Source: Undaria pinnatifida
Taxonomy: Eukaryota > Sar > Phaeophyceae > Laminariales > Alariaceae
Length of the DNA: 64,000 bases
Reading direction: 5' to 3'
Assembly (NCBI GenBank): GCA_012845835.1
Contig: JABAKD010000026.1
Coordinates: 9,100,558-9,164,557 of the forward strand
Made by a program: the position numbers and the translations under genes. Positions 32,128 to 42,822 of the stretch are shown here, in pieces; positions within the stretch are counted from its first letter, which is position 1; each line of letters starts with the position of its first letter. The notes below the pieces were generated by a model. It ran no database searches. It worked only from the letters and a program-made list of their open reading frames with translations, and was not told the origin of the DNA.

Positions 32128-34951
32128 ATGCCTTGTGCCGACGGTGAGCTGTGCCACCAACCCGACAAGACGCCGCAAGCCCCTCAAGGCTACGTCTGTC
32201 ATGGAGGATGTGGCGGGCGGCTCCACGGCAACTGCGGCAGCATGGTTGGCGACATCGAAACAAGGCGAATCTGCTGCTCGTGCGTCGCAAGAGCTGGCAA
32301 GCGCAAAGAGACTGGCAAGCGCAAAGAGATACCAGCTGAGGGTGCTGAGGGTGCTGGGGCGGGACCATCTCAACGCCCGACGAAGAAGAAAGGGGAGAGT
32401 GTGGAGGCTTCGTGTGGTGCTCGTGCGCTGGTGGACATCAATGGGAAGGTAGACATCCTCAAGCTGATCGATGCAAAGGTCTCCTACGCGCAGATCGCAG
32501 ACCGCTTCAAGTGCTCTGTGCGGTCTCTTGCGACGGTGAAGTCTGACCGGAAGAAGATCGAGGCGGCGGCTACTGCAGGTGCCGGCAGCCAGAAAACTGC
32601 ACGCAAAGCAGAGTTTCAGGAGATGAGCTACACCTCTTCTTGCTGCTGCTGTGAGCTCGATTTTTAAAAAAGCAAGCTCATGTTTTCCCTCGCCTTTTTT
32701 TTCTGGTGTCGAGGCTCTCTGTCCCCCTTTTTTCACTCTTTTCTTTTTTGTTGTGCTTGTTTTATTTTTTCGCCTCGCTGTGTGCCATTCTTCTTTGTCT
32801 TTCTCTTTGTTTTTTCCCCTCGTTTGTTCCTTGTGTTCGTTGCAATTCTTTTTTCTTTTCGTCGCTCGTCTTGCCTCCCTTGTTTCCGATTTCATCGTTT
32901 TTTCAATGTCAATCCTACATTTATTCATCTGCAACGCTTCTTGTTTTCTGTTGCCCACAACGTTTCCAACTGTATATAGAAGAGTGTACTGAGTCGTCCT
33001 GCCTCACCGCGCCGCGCTGTCCAGGATGTATGCCAACGTTCTAAACTATTTTTTCGATGTTTTGTATTTTTTCGATGTTTTGTACTCGCTACGTGGTTTG
33101 CTTGCTTTTCGGCGTCAGGTGGAGACGCTAGCTCTTGATCTACTCGAGAAAGCCCGGCAGGCCAAGATGCCCGTCACACGCGATGTCCTTCGAAGCTTCG
33201 GCCTTGCCGCCAAGGCGACGCTGCTGGCTGACACTGCGACGTCTGAAGCAGTGCGGGCGAGAGTCGAGGACTTCAAGGCCGGCGAGAAGTGGGCAAAGAA
33301 CTTCGTGAAGCGCAACAACATCAAGAGCGTGAGACTTCATGGCCAGGCTGGTAGCGTGGACAAGGAGGCCATCAAGCAGGGCATGGAATAAGTCAGGGCC
33401 CTTTGCGCGAAGTACCCGGCCAGGTTCATCTTCAACGTGGACGAGACAGGCCTCCAGTGGACGCTCATGCCCAGGCGCACGTACCTTTCCACCACGGAGG
33501 ACCGGAAGACGGCGTGGGGCTCAAAGAGTATGTACTTCAAGGATCGACTGTCTGCCTACATGTGCTGCAACGCCGACGGCACGGCGAAGGTTGACATGGC
33601 CATCATCTGGAAGGCGAAGAGCCCCCGCTGCTTCGACAAGGGGGCTTCACCGCTGAAGTATTTCTCGCAGGCCAACGCGTGGTCCGACTCCGCAACGTTC
33701 CTGAAGTGGTGGCTTGAAGTCTTTCTCCCGTTCATTCGGCGCTTCACTCACGAACCTGTGCACTGCTGATGGACGGCTGCTCGTCTCACGGAGATCTAGT
33801 GGATGATCGGGGACAAGTTACCATCAAGTACCTCCCTCCGCTTTGAACCGCCGTACACCAGCCCATGGATCTGGGGGTCATCGCTAAGATGAAGGTCGTC
33901 TACAGGAAGGAGCTGCTCGATGTGAAGGCATCAACCATGTTGGTGGCTGACACACTTCGCGCCCAGGCCAAAGCCCGCAAGATGAAGGCCGGGACAATGG
34001 GGCTGGCGCAAGGGCACCAACCTTATGTGCGGGACGCGGCTGAACTTCTCCAGAAAGCATAGGCCAGCGTCACCCCCCAGGATATTGCCAGGTGAGGTGT
34101 GAACATTGCCATCGCGATTTTAAATGTTCAGCTAGCGCGCGTGCACCTGGCTTCTGTGGTGCGATACTTGGGTGTGTACAGTTGTTCGGTTTTCTTTTTT
34201 TGGCCAAGTATTCCAGCATCTGGACATCTCCAGTGTATCTTCATTACCAAAAGGGTTCTCTCTCACATCCCGATGGGTCAATTGCTCGTCTAACATCGCT
34301 TGTTCACCCAAAAACCGATGAATCGCATTTTCTGCGCTACCTCGCACCAGGTGCTTCGTCAAAGCCAAGACGCTTCCAAAGGACATGGCGGCGGAGCTCA
34401 CCAAGCAACACGGAAAGACCCGGTTCGACATCGCCGAGCCTGACCTGAAGGCTCTCACGGAGACTGTCAACACGTTGAGCACGAGCGTGAGCGACGCGCA
34501 GAAGCAGGGATCCGCCGTCGTAGATGACGAGATCGCCGAACTGCTGGCAGAACTCAACATCGAGCCTGGACAGCCGCTCGGGGGGCAAGCGGTGAGCGCA
34601 ATTCAGGGATGGGCTACCATCGAGGACGATGCTGAGGTGGTAGAGGCTCTTCGGCTGGACGCGGCGGACGACATGGCGGCAATGCTATCTGGAGCGCGCA
34701 CTTCTTCCGGCTGCGATGAGCAAGATGAAATGGAAGATGGCGGTGGCGGTGAGAACACGGGGCGCGAGCGCCGTGCTCCACCGGCTTATAGTGAGCTGTC
34801 ACCTTACTTCGGCGTCCTGGAATCGGCAGCAGATGAGAGTGGCAATGGAGACGCGGCGTTCCATCTGCGGAAAGAAAACATGGCGATGATCGCAGCGCAT
34901 GCCGCTAAGGGGGTGCACCAAGGAGACATGAGAGAGTTTGTCGAGACGTAG
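32128..34951 (+). pseudogene. pogo-family DDE transposase with N-terminal zinc finger, broken
   Basis: The transposase cuts and pastes the element. Exon 1 (ATG 32128) starts with a Cys/His cluster in C4HC3-like order (PCADGELC, YVCHGGC, LHGNC, ICCSC), resembling a PHD-type finger. A basic linker and a psq-type HTH (GKVDILKLIDAKVSYAQIAD) follow. After a T-rich intron (about 32650-33118, donor unresolved) comes the CENP-B-type DNA-binding part (DFKAGEKWAKNFVKRNNI, LHGQAGSVD). The DDE domain has Asp1 in FIFNVDETGL (near 33440), Asp2 in LMDGCSSHG (33772) and Asp3 in HQPMDLGVI (near 33868). An intron at 34092-34350 leads to the C-terminal exon 34351-34951. Damage: TAA at 33389, a frameshift near 33765, TGA near 33844 and TAG near 34060, where a Trp is expected. 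All three catalytic Asp codons survive. Confidence 0.87.
34092..34350 (+). other. Intron in pogo transposase gene (259 bp)
   Basis: The donor CCAG|GTGAGG is at 34091/34092 and the acceptor CGCACCAG|GTGCTTC at 34350/34351. Removing it joins AG+G into one Arg codon and gives DIARCFVKAKTLP, the conserved C-terminal motif of this transposase family. That fixes both splice sites from the reading frame. Confidence 0.85.
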
Positions 34952-35555
34952 TGAAGGCGGCGGGTACGCGGTTGTTTTTTTTTTCCTTGCAGTCAGCTTC
35001 CTATGTGCCTTTCTCGTTTCTTTTTGTTTTTTTCCCGCAACATCGCAGCGGGTGCGCCGGGCAGTCATAAAGGAGTTTGTCACGACGTTAGCAAGAGCGC
35101 GGGGTGCATGCTTGCTTGATTTTTCTTTGCAGTGACCTTCCTGCATGTTTTTATCTCTTTTTTTACTTGTGTTTTTTTTTCTTGCAACATAGCAGCCGGT
35201 GCGGCAGGGGTCAGATAAATTGGCACGACGGAGTGAGGTTGCGCCTGGCTGGTTGTGTGTGTTGGTTCTTGCTAAATCGAAGCGGGTGCGCCAGGGAGAT
35301 ATGAGAGTTTGATCATCACGTAATGATGGCAGGGGCCAGCAGTACATGGTTGCTCGTGTTTTTGCAGTGGGCTTTCTGTCGTATTTTTTTTATGCACATA
35401 GTAAGTCTTTTCTATCATGCAACGTCGAGGGAAGGCAGGCAAGGAGGACTGAGAGTTAGCTTCGTCCACTATTAATCCACAATCTCGATCCATTTCGTAC
35501 TCTGTTGGACCCGCAAAGCGTGGACGCCACACTCACAACGTGAAGTCGAAGAGTG

Positions 35556-35629
35556 CCTCAATAGCGCAGAACCTGCACTATTGAGGAATATTCAAAGCCC
35601 TAATAGTGCAGAACCTGCACTATCGAGGG
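35556..35629. repeat. Right subterminal palindromes of pogo element
   Basis: There are two palindromes. CCTCAATAGCGCAG-AAC-CTGCACTATTGAGG is at 35556-35586 (one mismatch). CCCTAATAGTGCAG-AAC-CTGCACTATCGAGGG is at 35598-35629 (two near mismatches). More single TAGTGCAGG words continue to 35695. They mirror the left palindrome. Confidence 0.75.
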
Positions 35630-35686
35630 CACCCTTTTCAGTAGTGCAGGTGCCTGCTATAGTGCAGGTAAATTCTCACGACAGAC

Positions 35687-35715
35687 CCCTGCACTATATA
35701 GGGCCCACTACTGTA
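35687..35715 (-). repeat. pogo right terminal inverted repeat
   Basis: TGCACTATATAGGGCCCACTACTGTA contains the exact reverse complement of the left outer 15 bp. The outermost TA is the presumed target duplication. Confidence 0.85.
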
Positions 35716-36375
35716 TATAGTCTTTACCAGTATCTGCATATATCTGTCGCTGGTACGCACATCTACTATCAGCCCGTCTTTCCTCTCTCCGTGATATTGC
35801 ATGCCGTATGATATGTCGAACAGTACTTCGTACCGTCTTCGGCGCGATTATGGCCATCCTGCGTCCGCTGTACGTGCGTTATTAGAATATCGGGCACATA
35901 ATGGCTATCCGCAGTTGGATGGCAGCGGTTGTAAATTGGCTGTACGTGTATCCGTCCGCGCAAATATTTCAAATATTTACATTTCCTGGCGGCCTGCAGC
36001 GGAAATTTTAAAAGTGTGCCCATTCGATCAACAAATGTTACGCTGGCGAATGCAATGCGCCACCCGTGTAATCGTTCCGCTGAGATGCTACAAAGAGACG
36101 AAGTGCCGTATGTAACTTGTATTGCATGTGCACCCGCTGCACGTTCAGCAATTTCGCCTGGTAAAGCCAAGATGTGGTTGTGGTAAGCAGTGCCACAAAC
36201 AGTAGAAGAAATGCTGTTTCTGTATAACAACGTTCACGGCCTGCTCTCGGAATGTTTGCGTGAAACGTTTCGATTGACCCATCTTTCTGTGGACTTACGC
36301 CCTTTTAAGCTTTCTTCGTCAGAAACGTATGGTCTCAAAAGCAAAATGCTATACCCCTCCCATGGGATGGCGCTC
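35716..36375. other. No recognisable feature
   Basis: Flanking DNA right of the pogo insertion. Short open frames on both strands, none with a recognised domain. Confidence 0.4.
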
Positions 36376-36850
36376 TTAAACCGCCCGGGCGTTATTCTGA
36401 TCGACACCCCTGTTAAAGCACTACGCCGTTGTTGCCCTATGTATGCCGTGATCTGGACACGCCCGGCCTCACTTTCACGTCCGTGCCGTGGAATAGTATT
36501 CAGATCGACACGCCTCTTCAAACATACTACAATACGATGTTTTTGAACCAATTCAAACTTTCTACGCACCGCAGCATTTCTCGCCGAACATAATACCATA
36601 CGGAACGAATCGTCCCTTACCCGTCCGTCCTTCGTTGGGTGAATTATTGTTCAGACTGACACCTCTGTGAACAAATTCCTTCTCCCTATAGACTGTGGTA
36701 TCGCCCGATAGTCTCCTTCCGTGGTGCATTTCGTCGGACTTGAGTCTTGCGGGGTTGACTTTCTCGATAACTCTATACCTTCACATGTCTGTCCTTCGTT
36801 GCGACTTACTGTCCAGACTCCCCCTTCTTTGCACATGTGCCGTCTCCAAC
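36376..36850. repeat. Degenerate ~100-160 bp tandem repeat
   Basis: The word TATT(C/G)(A/T)GA(T/C)CGACACGCCT and variants recur near 36390, 36492, 36645 and 36797. Each is followed by a TTAAA/TCAAACATAC or GAACAAATTCC block and, in three copies, preceded by CGTCCGTCC/CTGTCCTTCG. Strongly diverged; non-coding. Confidence 0.4.
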
Positions 36851-37359
36851 CCCTTTTTACTTTGTTCACGACCGAGTTGACACTAGCCATTCATCGAAGT
36901 ATCGTCAGATTTTCCGGAAAATGTCTTGGATAATAAGTCCGTCCACGCTGCGTTTATTGATGTGGTATTAACTTCCAAGCTTGATTCGCTTGTCGTGCGG
37001 TTTGTGCCCAGCGGCATCATCCGCCCGAGGGCTTACACGAAGTACGAACTACGTCCATAAATACAACTATATATGCTTCTAGTTGGTCCAGCTTGGGTCA
37101 TGTAGCCCTGATATCTCGTATCATGCCATTCCTGATATACCTTGATAATATACACACGTTGGTTACCCAGAAGTTGTAGTATCCGTATACGTTTTCCGCT
37201 CACACTACGCAGCGCCAGGCCACGCTTATGCGACCGAATTACATGGCACGCGTGTGTATGTAATATATCCCAGGCATTATTCGTATTGCTCGCTCCCTCG
37301 CATGGCTTTCGTACTCGCCGTAAGGCAACCATATTATGTATCTGTTCAACGAGGTGTAT
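36851..37359. other. No recognisable feature
   Basis: Unassigned DNA next to R1 copy 2. A minus-strand frame of 127 codons (37033-37416) starts inside the R1 Z module and runs out into this region, probably by chance. Confidence 0.4.
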
Positions 37360-39560
37360 ATTATAAAAGTAAAAATACACTCCAGCTGTGAGATCAAAGA
37401 TTTTGTCAAAACTCATCTTTGCAAGCTGTGTGTGTCACTCCTATCGCGCGTATTACTGGGTGTGTCCTCGTTAAGGATATAGGTCGACGACTCCCCTTGG
37501 AACTACAGTGTAGCCTGCACCAGGGTCTACAGGGTGATGTTAGTCAGTCTGTGCGCGGAAACTTTATAACCCGTTTTTGAGGGGGACAAACTCTAACAGC
37601 TGTGGAAGGAAAGGCATCCGTTTATCAAGTGTATCCTGTAAGTCGTATAACCGGTGACGGGAGGGCGGAGGTTTTCGGGGCGTGGGTGGCCTGGGTTTGA
37701 ACAAAAGGGAGCGTGGGGGGGGGGGGGGGGGGGGGGGGGGGGCAACTCAATATGTGCGCGGAAACTACAAATCCTTCAAGGGGACAAATCTGCGATTGTG
37801 GATGGAATGCATCGCTTTATCATATATATCCTGTAAGTCGTACAACCAGTGAGGAGAAGGCGAAGTGCTCGAAGGGGTGGGGGGAGGGAGGGGTGGGTGA
37901 AGGGCGACTTCCAACAGCTTTAGGTCGGATAGATGTAGGAGCTTGCTATGCGCGTGGTGCTTGAGAAATAGGCGATGGTGCGGGTGGTGGGGAAGGAGGG
38001 GGCGTTGGGGGGCGGCGGGCGATATGAATTGGAGCTACAACATGGATTATTGTAAATGTAACGATGTGATATCAACTGCCTGGTAGTGTTTATTACTCTG
38101 GCAGATTTTTACTTTAGGTGGGGCGTTTGAACAAGAGGGAGCAGGGGGTGGGGGGGGGGGGGGGGGGGGGGCGGGACAACTCAATCTGTTCGTGGAAACT
38201 GTAAATTCTTTAAGGGGACAAATCTGACGATTGTGGACGGAATGCATCACTTTATCATGTATATACTGTCAGTCGTACAACCAGTGAGGGAAGGGCGGAG
38301 TGTTCGAAGGGGGTGGGGTGGGATTTCCAACAGCTTTAGGTCGCATACATGTATATCAGTTAGGAGCTTGCTATACGCGTGATGCTAGGTCTAGGCGATG
38401 GTGCGGTGGTGGGGAGGGACAGGGCGTTGGGAGGGGGGGGGTATGAATTGGAGCTACGGCATGGATAACTAAAAAGATATTGGGGTGATATCAACTGCCT
38501 GGTAGTGTTTATTACTCTGGCAGATTTTGATTTTGGGTGGGGTGGCGGGAGAGAATCACTCGAGGGGGGTGGGGGGGGGAGAAAACGAAACCCCCTTAGG
38601 TCGCATGAATGTAAACCTGGGAAGAACTTTACTAAACGTGCTAGGTCTAGGCGATGGTGAGAGTCGTGGGGAAGGAGGGGGGACGGAAATAAGTGAAATG
38701 GAGCTACGGTATGGCTGGTTAGATGGGTAATGACGTGATATCACTTGCATGGTATTGCTTATTATTCTAGCTAGTTTGATTTCAGGTGTGGTATACAAAA
38801 AAATGTTTTGGTGTGGTATAAAATGTGTTGTAGCTTCGTGGTGTGTTGTTTTACATGGATCGCAGAATAGAACATACATAATGCAAAAAACAACAAGCGA
38901 GGTGATGTGGTCATGCAATGACACTACCATTGAGCACGAGGGGGAGAACTGCAAATCGTTTGCTTTGAAAGGAACTTTTGATGCACCCGCGCTCAATTTC
39001 GTTGCTTCGCCATGCATATGCTACTTCGTTTGGCCGAGGTTGGGAGGCGATCATGCAGACGGTAGGTACCAAATACCCTATGTAGTAGGTTCGTAGTGTG
39101 GTCCACCGCAATTTTAACATATCTGCCTGCACTTCCTTTTCACATTAATATTACTTGTAGCTAATACACGATTATACGCCCATGGTTTTACCGTACCGAT
39201 GTGGGGCTCTGAGATTGCCAATTGTAAGACAGAGATACATATTACAAATACAACAAGCGAGGTATTGTGGTCATGCAATGTCACCACTGAACACGAGGGG
39301 GAGAAGTGCAGATCGTCAGTGTGTTGAAATGAACGCTTGATGTGCCCGCGCTCAATTACGTTACTTCGTGAGACATATGCTACCTCGTGTGGTAGATGTT
39401 GTCAAGCGATCATGCAGACGTCAGGTAGGCACGAGATACCTTGCGTAATAGGTTGGTAGTGTGTTTTACCGAAATTCTAGCATATCTGCCTGCACGTATT
39501 TTTCACATTATTATAACCTAATGTACGGTTTTACGCCCTGTGTTTTCTATGCCGTCGACA
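37360..39560 (-). mobile_element. R1 dispersed repeat, copy 2 (inverted, longest)
   Basis: Read on the minus strand from 39560, two X units (360 bp apart; GATCATGCAGACG at 39049 and 39409) are followed by four Y units with long poly-C/poly-G tracts (plus-strand G runs at about 37715-37742 and 38150-38172). The Z module, 37610-37360, ends with the conserved ATG peptide. The X-Y-Z order equals copy 1 at 14280-15680, so these are two copies of one element, about 2.2 and 1.4 kb, differing in Y copy number. Confidence 0.75.
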
Positions 39561-39739
39561 ATGCTGTGGTCCTGTAGATGCCGCGTTCACGTCTGATGCT
39601 CGTGTTAGTGGTGCTCACGAAAATATGCCCTAGCTATATATATGTGTTTGTATGCCCGCTGGGACCCAATTGTTCCCACGGTCGTCCCCTGGTCGTTTGT
39701 CGTCATCACGTGTTGTTGCCATTCTTGAACGACCGCAAA

Positions 39740-41070
39740 ATTTATACAGTGCACTGCGGTACATAGAAATATACGGGACATTGCGCAAACTGCCAGGTGC
39801 GAGCTGAGGCACGTGAGATTGTCATCAGATCGGATTCCGCTCGGAATCCGTTCGGCGTCTTCGAAATTGCTTTCTCACCCGGTTTTCTCGTGGACCGCGT
39901 TCCGCAGCCTTTCCCCCGCCTATTCCCCGCGTGCGCTCGCTCGGGTTGCGCGCCGCCGCCAAGGGCGTCGACCTCGAACTGGGCCGACCTTGCGGAGATG
40001 AGACATCGAGGTCGCCTAGAAAAATATTTGTGGTCCTGTTGTTGTTCTGCGGAGACGACTCGGTCGTGCACTCGCTGCTGGAAGCATATCTTTGGTGCTA
40101 GTTGGGTGGTTGGAGCTTGTGAGGCTACCCGCCGAGATTTCCAAGATCTGGACTATAACGCTGCTATTGTGCGGCTCATGCCAGGTCGTTTTCCAATGAT
40201 GACGGGTAAATGTAAGAGTGGCGGGTCGTGCCCGGTCGTTCCGAACAGAGCTTATTCGGAGGATCTTGAAAGACTGTCGTTAACGGTGAGGGTTTATTCG
40301 TTCGATGGGCCGATAGGTCGCTTCTACGGATGACGGTAAATATAAGGCTTGCAGGTTGTGCCAGGTCGTTCCGAACTGAGCTCATTTGGAGGAGATCCTT
40401 CAGGACTGTGAACGATATAGGTCGATTCGTTCGCTGTTTACGAGTCGATTCGTTCGAAGATTCGGGAATCTAAAGAAATGACAGCGATTCGGGAATCTAG
40501 ATGTCTACCGATCACGGTAATTATAAGGTTTGTGGGTTGTGCGAGGTAATTCCGAACTGGGCTCACTTTGAGGATCTTCTTGCAGGACTGTTAACCGTGA
40601 AGGCCAATTCGTTCGCTGGGTCGATTCGTTGGAATATTCGAGAATCTAGAGGAATTATATAGCGAATAGGGAATATCCGAGCGCGTCAACCTCGACCTGG
40701 ACGGATCTTGCGGAGTTGACGAGACATTAATAATTAGTTCACGTCGCTCAGGTAAATATTTGTGGTGCTGCTGTTGTTGATCCGCGGGGATGACTCGGTC
40801 CTACACTCGCTGCTGGAGACATTTTTGCGGTGCTTGCTGGGCTGTTGGAGCATCCCATGCTACCTTCTGAGATACATTAAAATTATTGGTGTGAATCAAC
40901 CCCTTCGGAGCAATGAAGATATCGATCAACCAGAACCCCTTCGATTGCACGTACCAAGAGGATAGTTGATATAGAAAAACCCCTCTATTTTATGGTTGGA
41001 AGATTGAAGGGTTACGATCTGATTTCAAGATGTGGACTAAACCCCCTGCTGCTGTTGTACGACTCATGCC
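39740..41070 (+). repeat. R2 repeat family, locus 1 (nested tandem duplications)
   Basis: A large unit starting GGCGTCGACCTCGAACTGGGCCGACC at about 39962 recurs diverged at about 40683; both hold ATATTTGTGGTCCTGTTGTTG and CTCGCTGCTGGA. Within it, smaller units of 130-190 bp repeat around TTGTGCCAGGTCGTTCCGAACTG (40210, 40350, 40535). The same words recur at 48130-49970. No protein recognised. Confidence 0.65.
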
Positions 41071-41099
41071 AGGCCACTCATATTTGACGGTACATTCCG

Positions 41100-41955
41100 C
41101 GTGTCCCGCCCGCCCCCGCCCCCCACCCGATCCCTCTTGTTCAAACGCCCCACCTACAATCGAAATCGGCCAGGGTAATAAACACTTCTACGCAATGGAT
41201 ATCACGTCATTATCTTTCTAGCCACCCATGACGAAGATTCATTCATCCCTCCCCCCCCCCCCAACGCCCCTCTCTTTCCCCACCACCCGCACGATCGCCT
41301 AGACTTAGCACCACGCGTATAGCAAGCCCCTACATCTATGCGTAATACGCGCGATCGAAGTATCGCACACGAGCTTGCCAATATGAGTTGCAACCAAATC
41401 TTTGCTCTCACCGCTGGAATAGATTACTCCGTATTTTATATGAGAGCTAAACCTCTAAACCTCTTGAAAACCCTTCTCCCCTCCCTCCCCCCCCCAAACC
41501 CTCCCGCCCCCACCCCCACCCCCTCAACGCCCCCTCCTTCTCCACCACCGGCAACATCGCCTAGACCTAGCACCACGCGTATAGCAAACCCCTACATCTA
41601 TGCGACATGATTTTTGCGCCCCCCCCCCCAACATCCTTAAAAACGCCGCCCTCCCCTCACCAGTTATTCGACTTACAGGATCCACTTGATAAACTGATGC
41701 CTTCCACAGCTGTCAGATTTTGTCCCCCTCAAAAACGGGTTTTATGAGTTTCCGCGCACAGACTGCCTAACATCACCCTGTTGACCCTGATAGCTACACT
41801 GTAGTTGCAAGGGGAGTATCCGACCTATATCCTTAATGAGGACACACAACCCGTAATACGCGCGATCGGAGTATCACACACAGCTTGCAAAGATGAGTTT
41901 CGACAAAATCTTCGATCTCACAGCTGGAGTGTTTTTAATTTTTATAATATAAGAT
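41100..41955 (+). mobile_element. R1 dispersed repeat, copy 3 (Y-Z, with an extra Z tail)
   Basis: A Y unit (41100-41320) runs directly into a partial Z tail (41341-41440, ATG at 41383). A second poly-C Y unit and a complete Z module (41700-41955, ATG at 41893) follow. This arrangement suggests two elements in tandem with a deletion between them. Confidence 0.7.
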
Positions 41956-42268
41956 TGGAAAGGCACAATCGCATCAGGCGGCGTGCTGTTCTCTCAGAGT
42001 CCGCCCCGCCCCTCGTTCCCTCTTGTCCTTCCGGGTAAACCGGCGTAGTGGAGGTGGGGAGTTAATATGAGAGAAAAAAAACGTATCCTCTTCGTGTGCA
42101 GGGTGTAGAGGATGGTATGTCGGAGAGCAGGCGGCGGGGTGTGTCCCTAAAAATAAATAGGAACCTAGGGACCTCAATGCGCGGGGCGCCATGGTGACGT
42201 TGAAGGTGTGAATCATGTTTGTGTTGACGACATTGCCTGGCGCAAAAGAATGTGTACAGCAAGCAGTG

Positions 42269-42550
42269 CTGGAAGTATCGGGGGTAATGCCAGGTTCAAA
42301 TTGTACGATATGAGAACAGGGTTCGAGGCGGCAAAGTATATTTTACAGTTTATTCGCCTTACTCATATCATCCTATTATTATCCTTGCACCGCTCTCGTG
42401 CTCCTTGCTGGAAGTATCGGGAGTAATGCTGGTTGTTGCAAATGATACGATATGAGAACAGGGTCCGAGAAGGCAAAGCATATTTTACACTTTGTCCGCC
42501 TTACTCATATCAACCCATTAATTATCCTCGCACTACTCTCGCGCTCCTTC
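42269..42550. repeat. 139-bp tandem duplication at the SINE end
   Basis: GGAAGTATCGGGGGTAATGC starts at 42271 and again, slightly changed, at 42410. Both are followed by ACGATATGAGAACAGGGT and CGCCTTACTCATATCA. A third, truncated copy merges with the distal end of the SINE at 42514. Confidence 0.75.
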
Positions 42551-42822
42551 CAAGTAGTAGTAACTCAGATCCGGAATCACATAGCGGGCCCCCCTTCCCT
42601 TTACAGTAGGCGCCTTTGTTTTCATCGCGAGAAGGATTCAGTATGTTTCTTACCTCGTCGACTCTCGTCAAATGCCCGCGTTAATAGACGCTCTAAGCAG
42701 TGATCCATTCTTGGAATTTTTGCAGATATATATTCAAAATCTCAACCATCGGAGAAATCGAACTCAAGGACCAACGCCAGTCGTATTAGGGTAAGCATTA
42801 GACCACCGGGGCGACCGTTTAA
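42514..42822 (-). mobile_element. tRNA-headed SINE, copy 2
   Basis: It matches the copy at 23943-24275 in the same orientation. The head (minus strand) is GGTCGCCCCGGTGGTCTAATGC with a B box GAGTTCGATTTCTCC. The shared body words are CTCGTCGACTCTCGT and CAGATCCGGAATCACATAGC. More diverged than within-family retroposition alone would need; an old copy. Confidence 0.75.

Larger units (their letters stand above)
31815..35715 (+). mobile_element. pogo-like DNA transposon with TIRs and TA target duplication
   Basis: The ends are TACAGTAGTGGGCCC (31815-31829) and its exact reverse complement GGGCCCACTACTGTA (35701-35715). Similarity extends weakly to about 29 bp (TATAGTGCA). Taking the terminal TA as target duplication, the element is CAGTAGTGGG...CCCACTACTG, 31817-35713 (3,897 bp). 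CAGT termini with TA target sites and a DDE/CENP-B-type transposase are the hallmarks of pogo/Tigger elements. Both ends carry clustered TAGTGCAGG words in long palindromes. The transposase inside is broken, so the copy is non-autonomous unless acted on in trans. Confidence 0.92.

Noticed and set aside
32002..32958. Minus-strand 318-codon frame opposite the pogo transposase
   Set aside because: It covers exon 1 and the T-rich intron on the antisense strand. The Lys-rich part comes from the intron, and no domain is present. The plus-strand transposase explains the region.
31888..35695. CRISPR-like array from the repeated TAGTGCAGG words
   Set aside because: Spacing is irregular, the words are arranged as palindromes inside transposon ends, and the context is eukaryotic with no cas genes.
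37033..37416. 127-codon minus-strand frame starting with the R1 peptide
   Set aside because: Only the first ~20 codons belong to the conserved R1 module; the rest is unique flanking DNA not shared with other copies, so the long frame is probably accidental.
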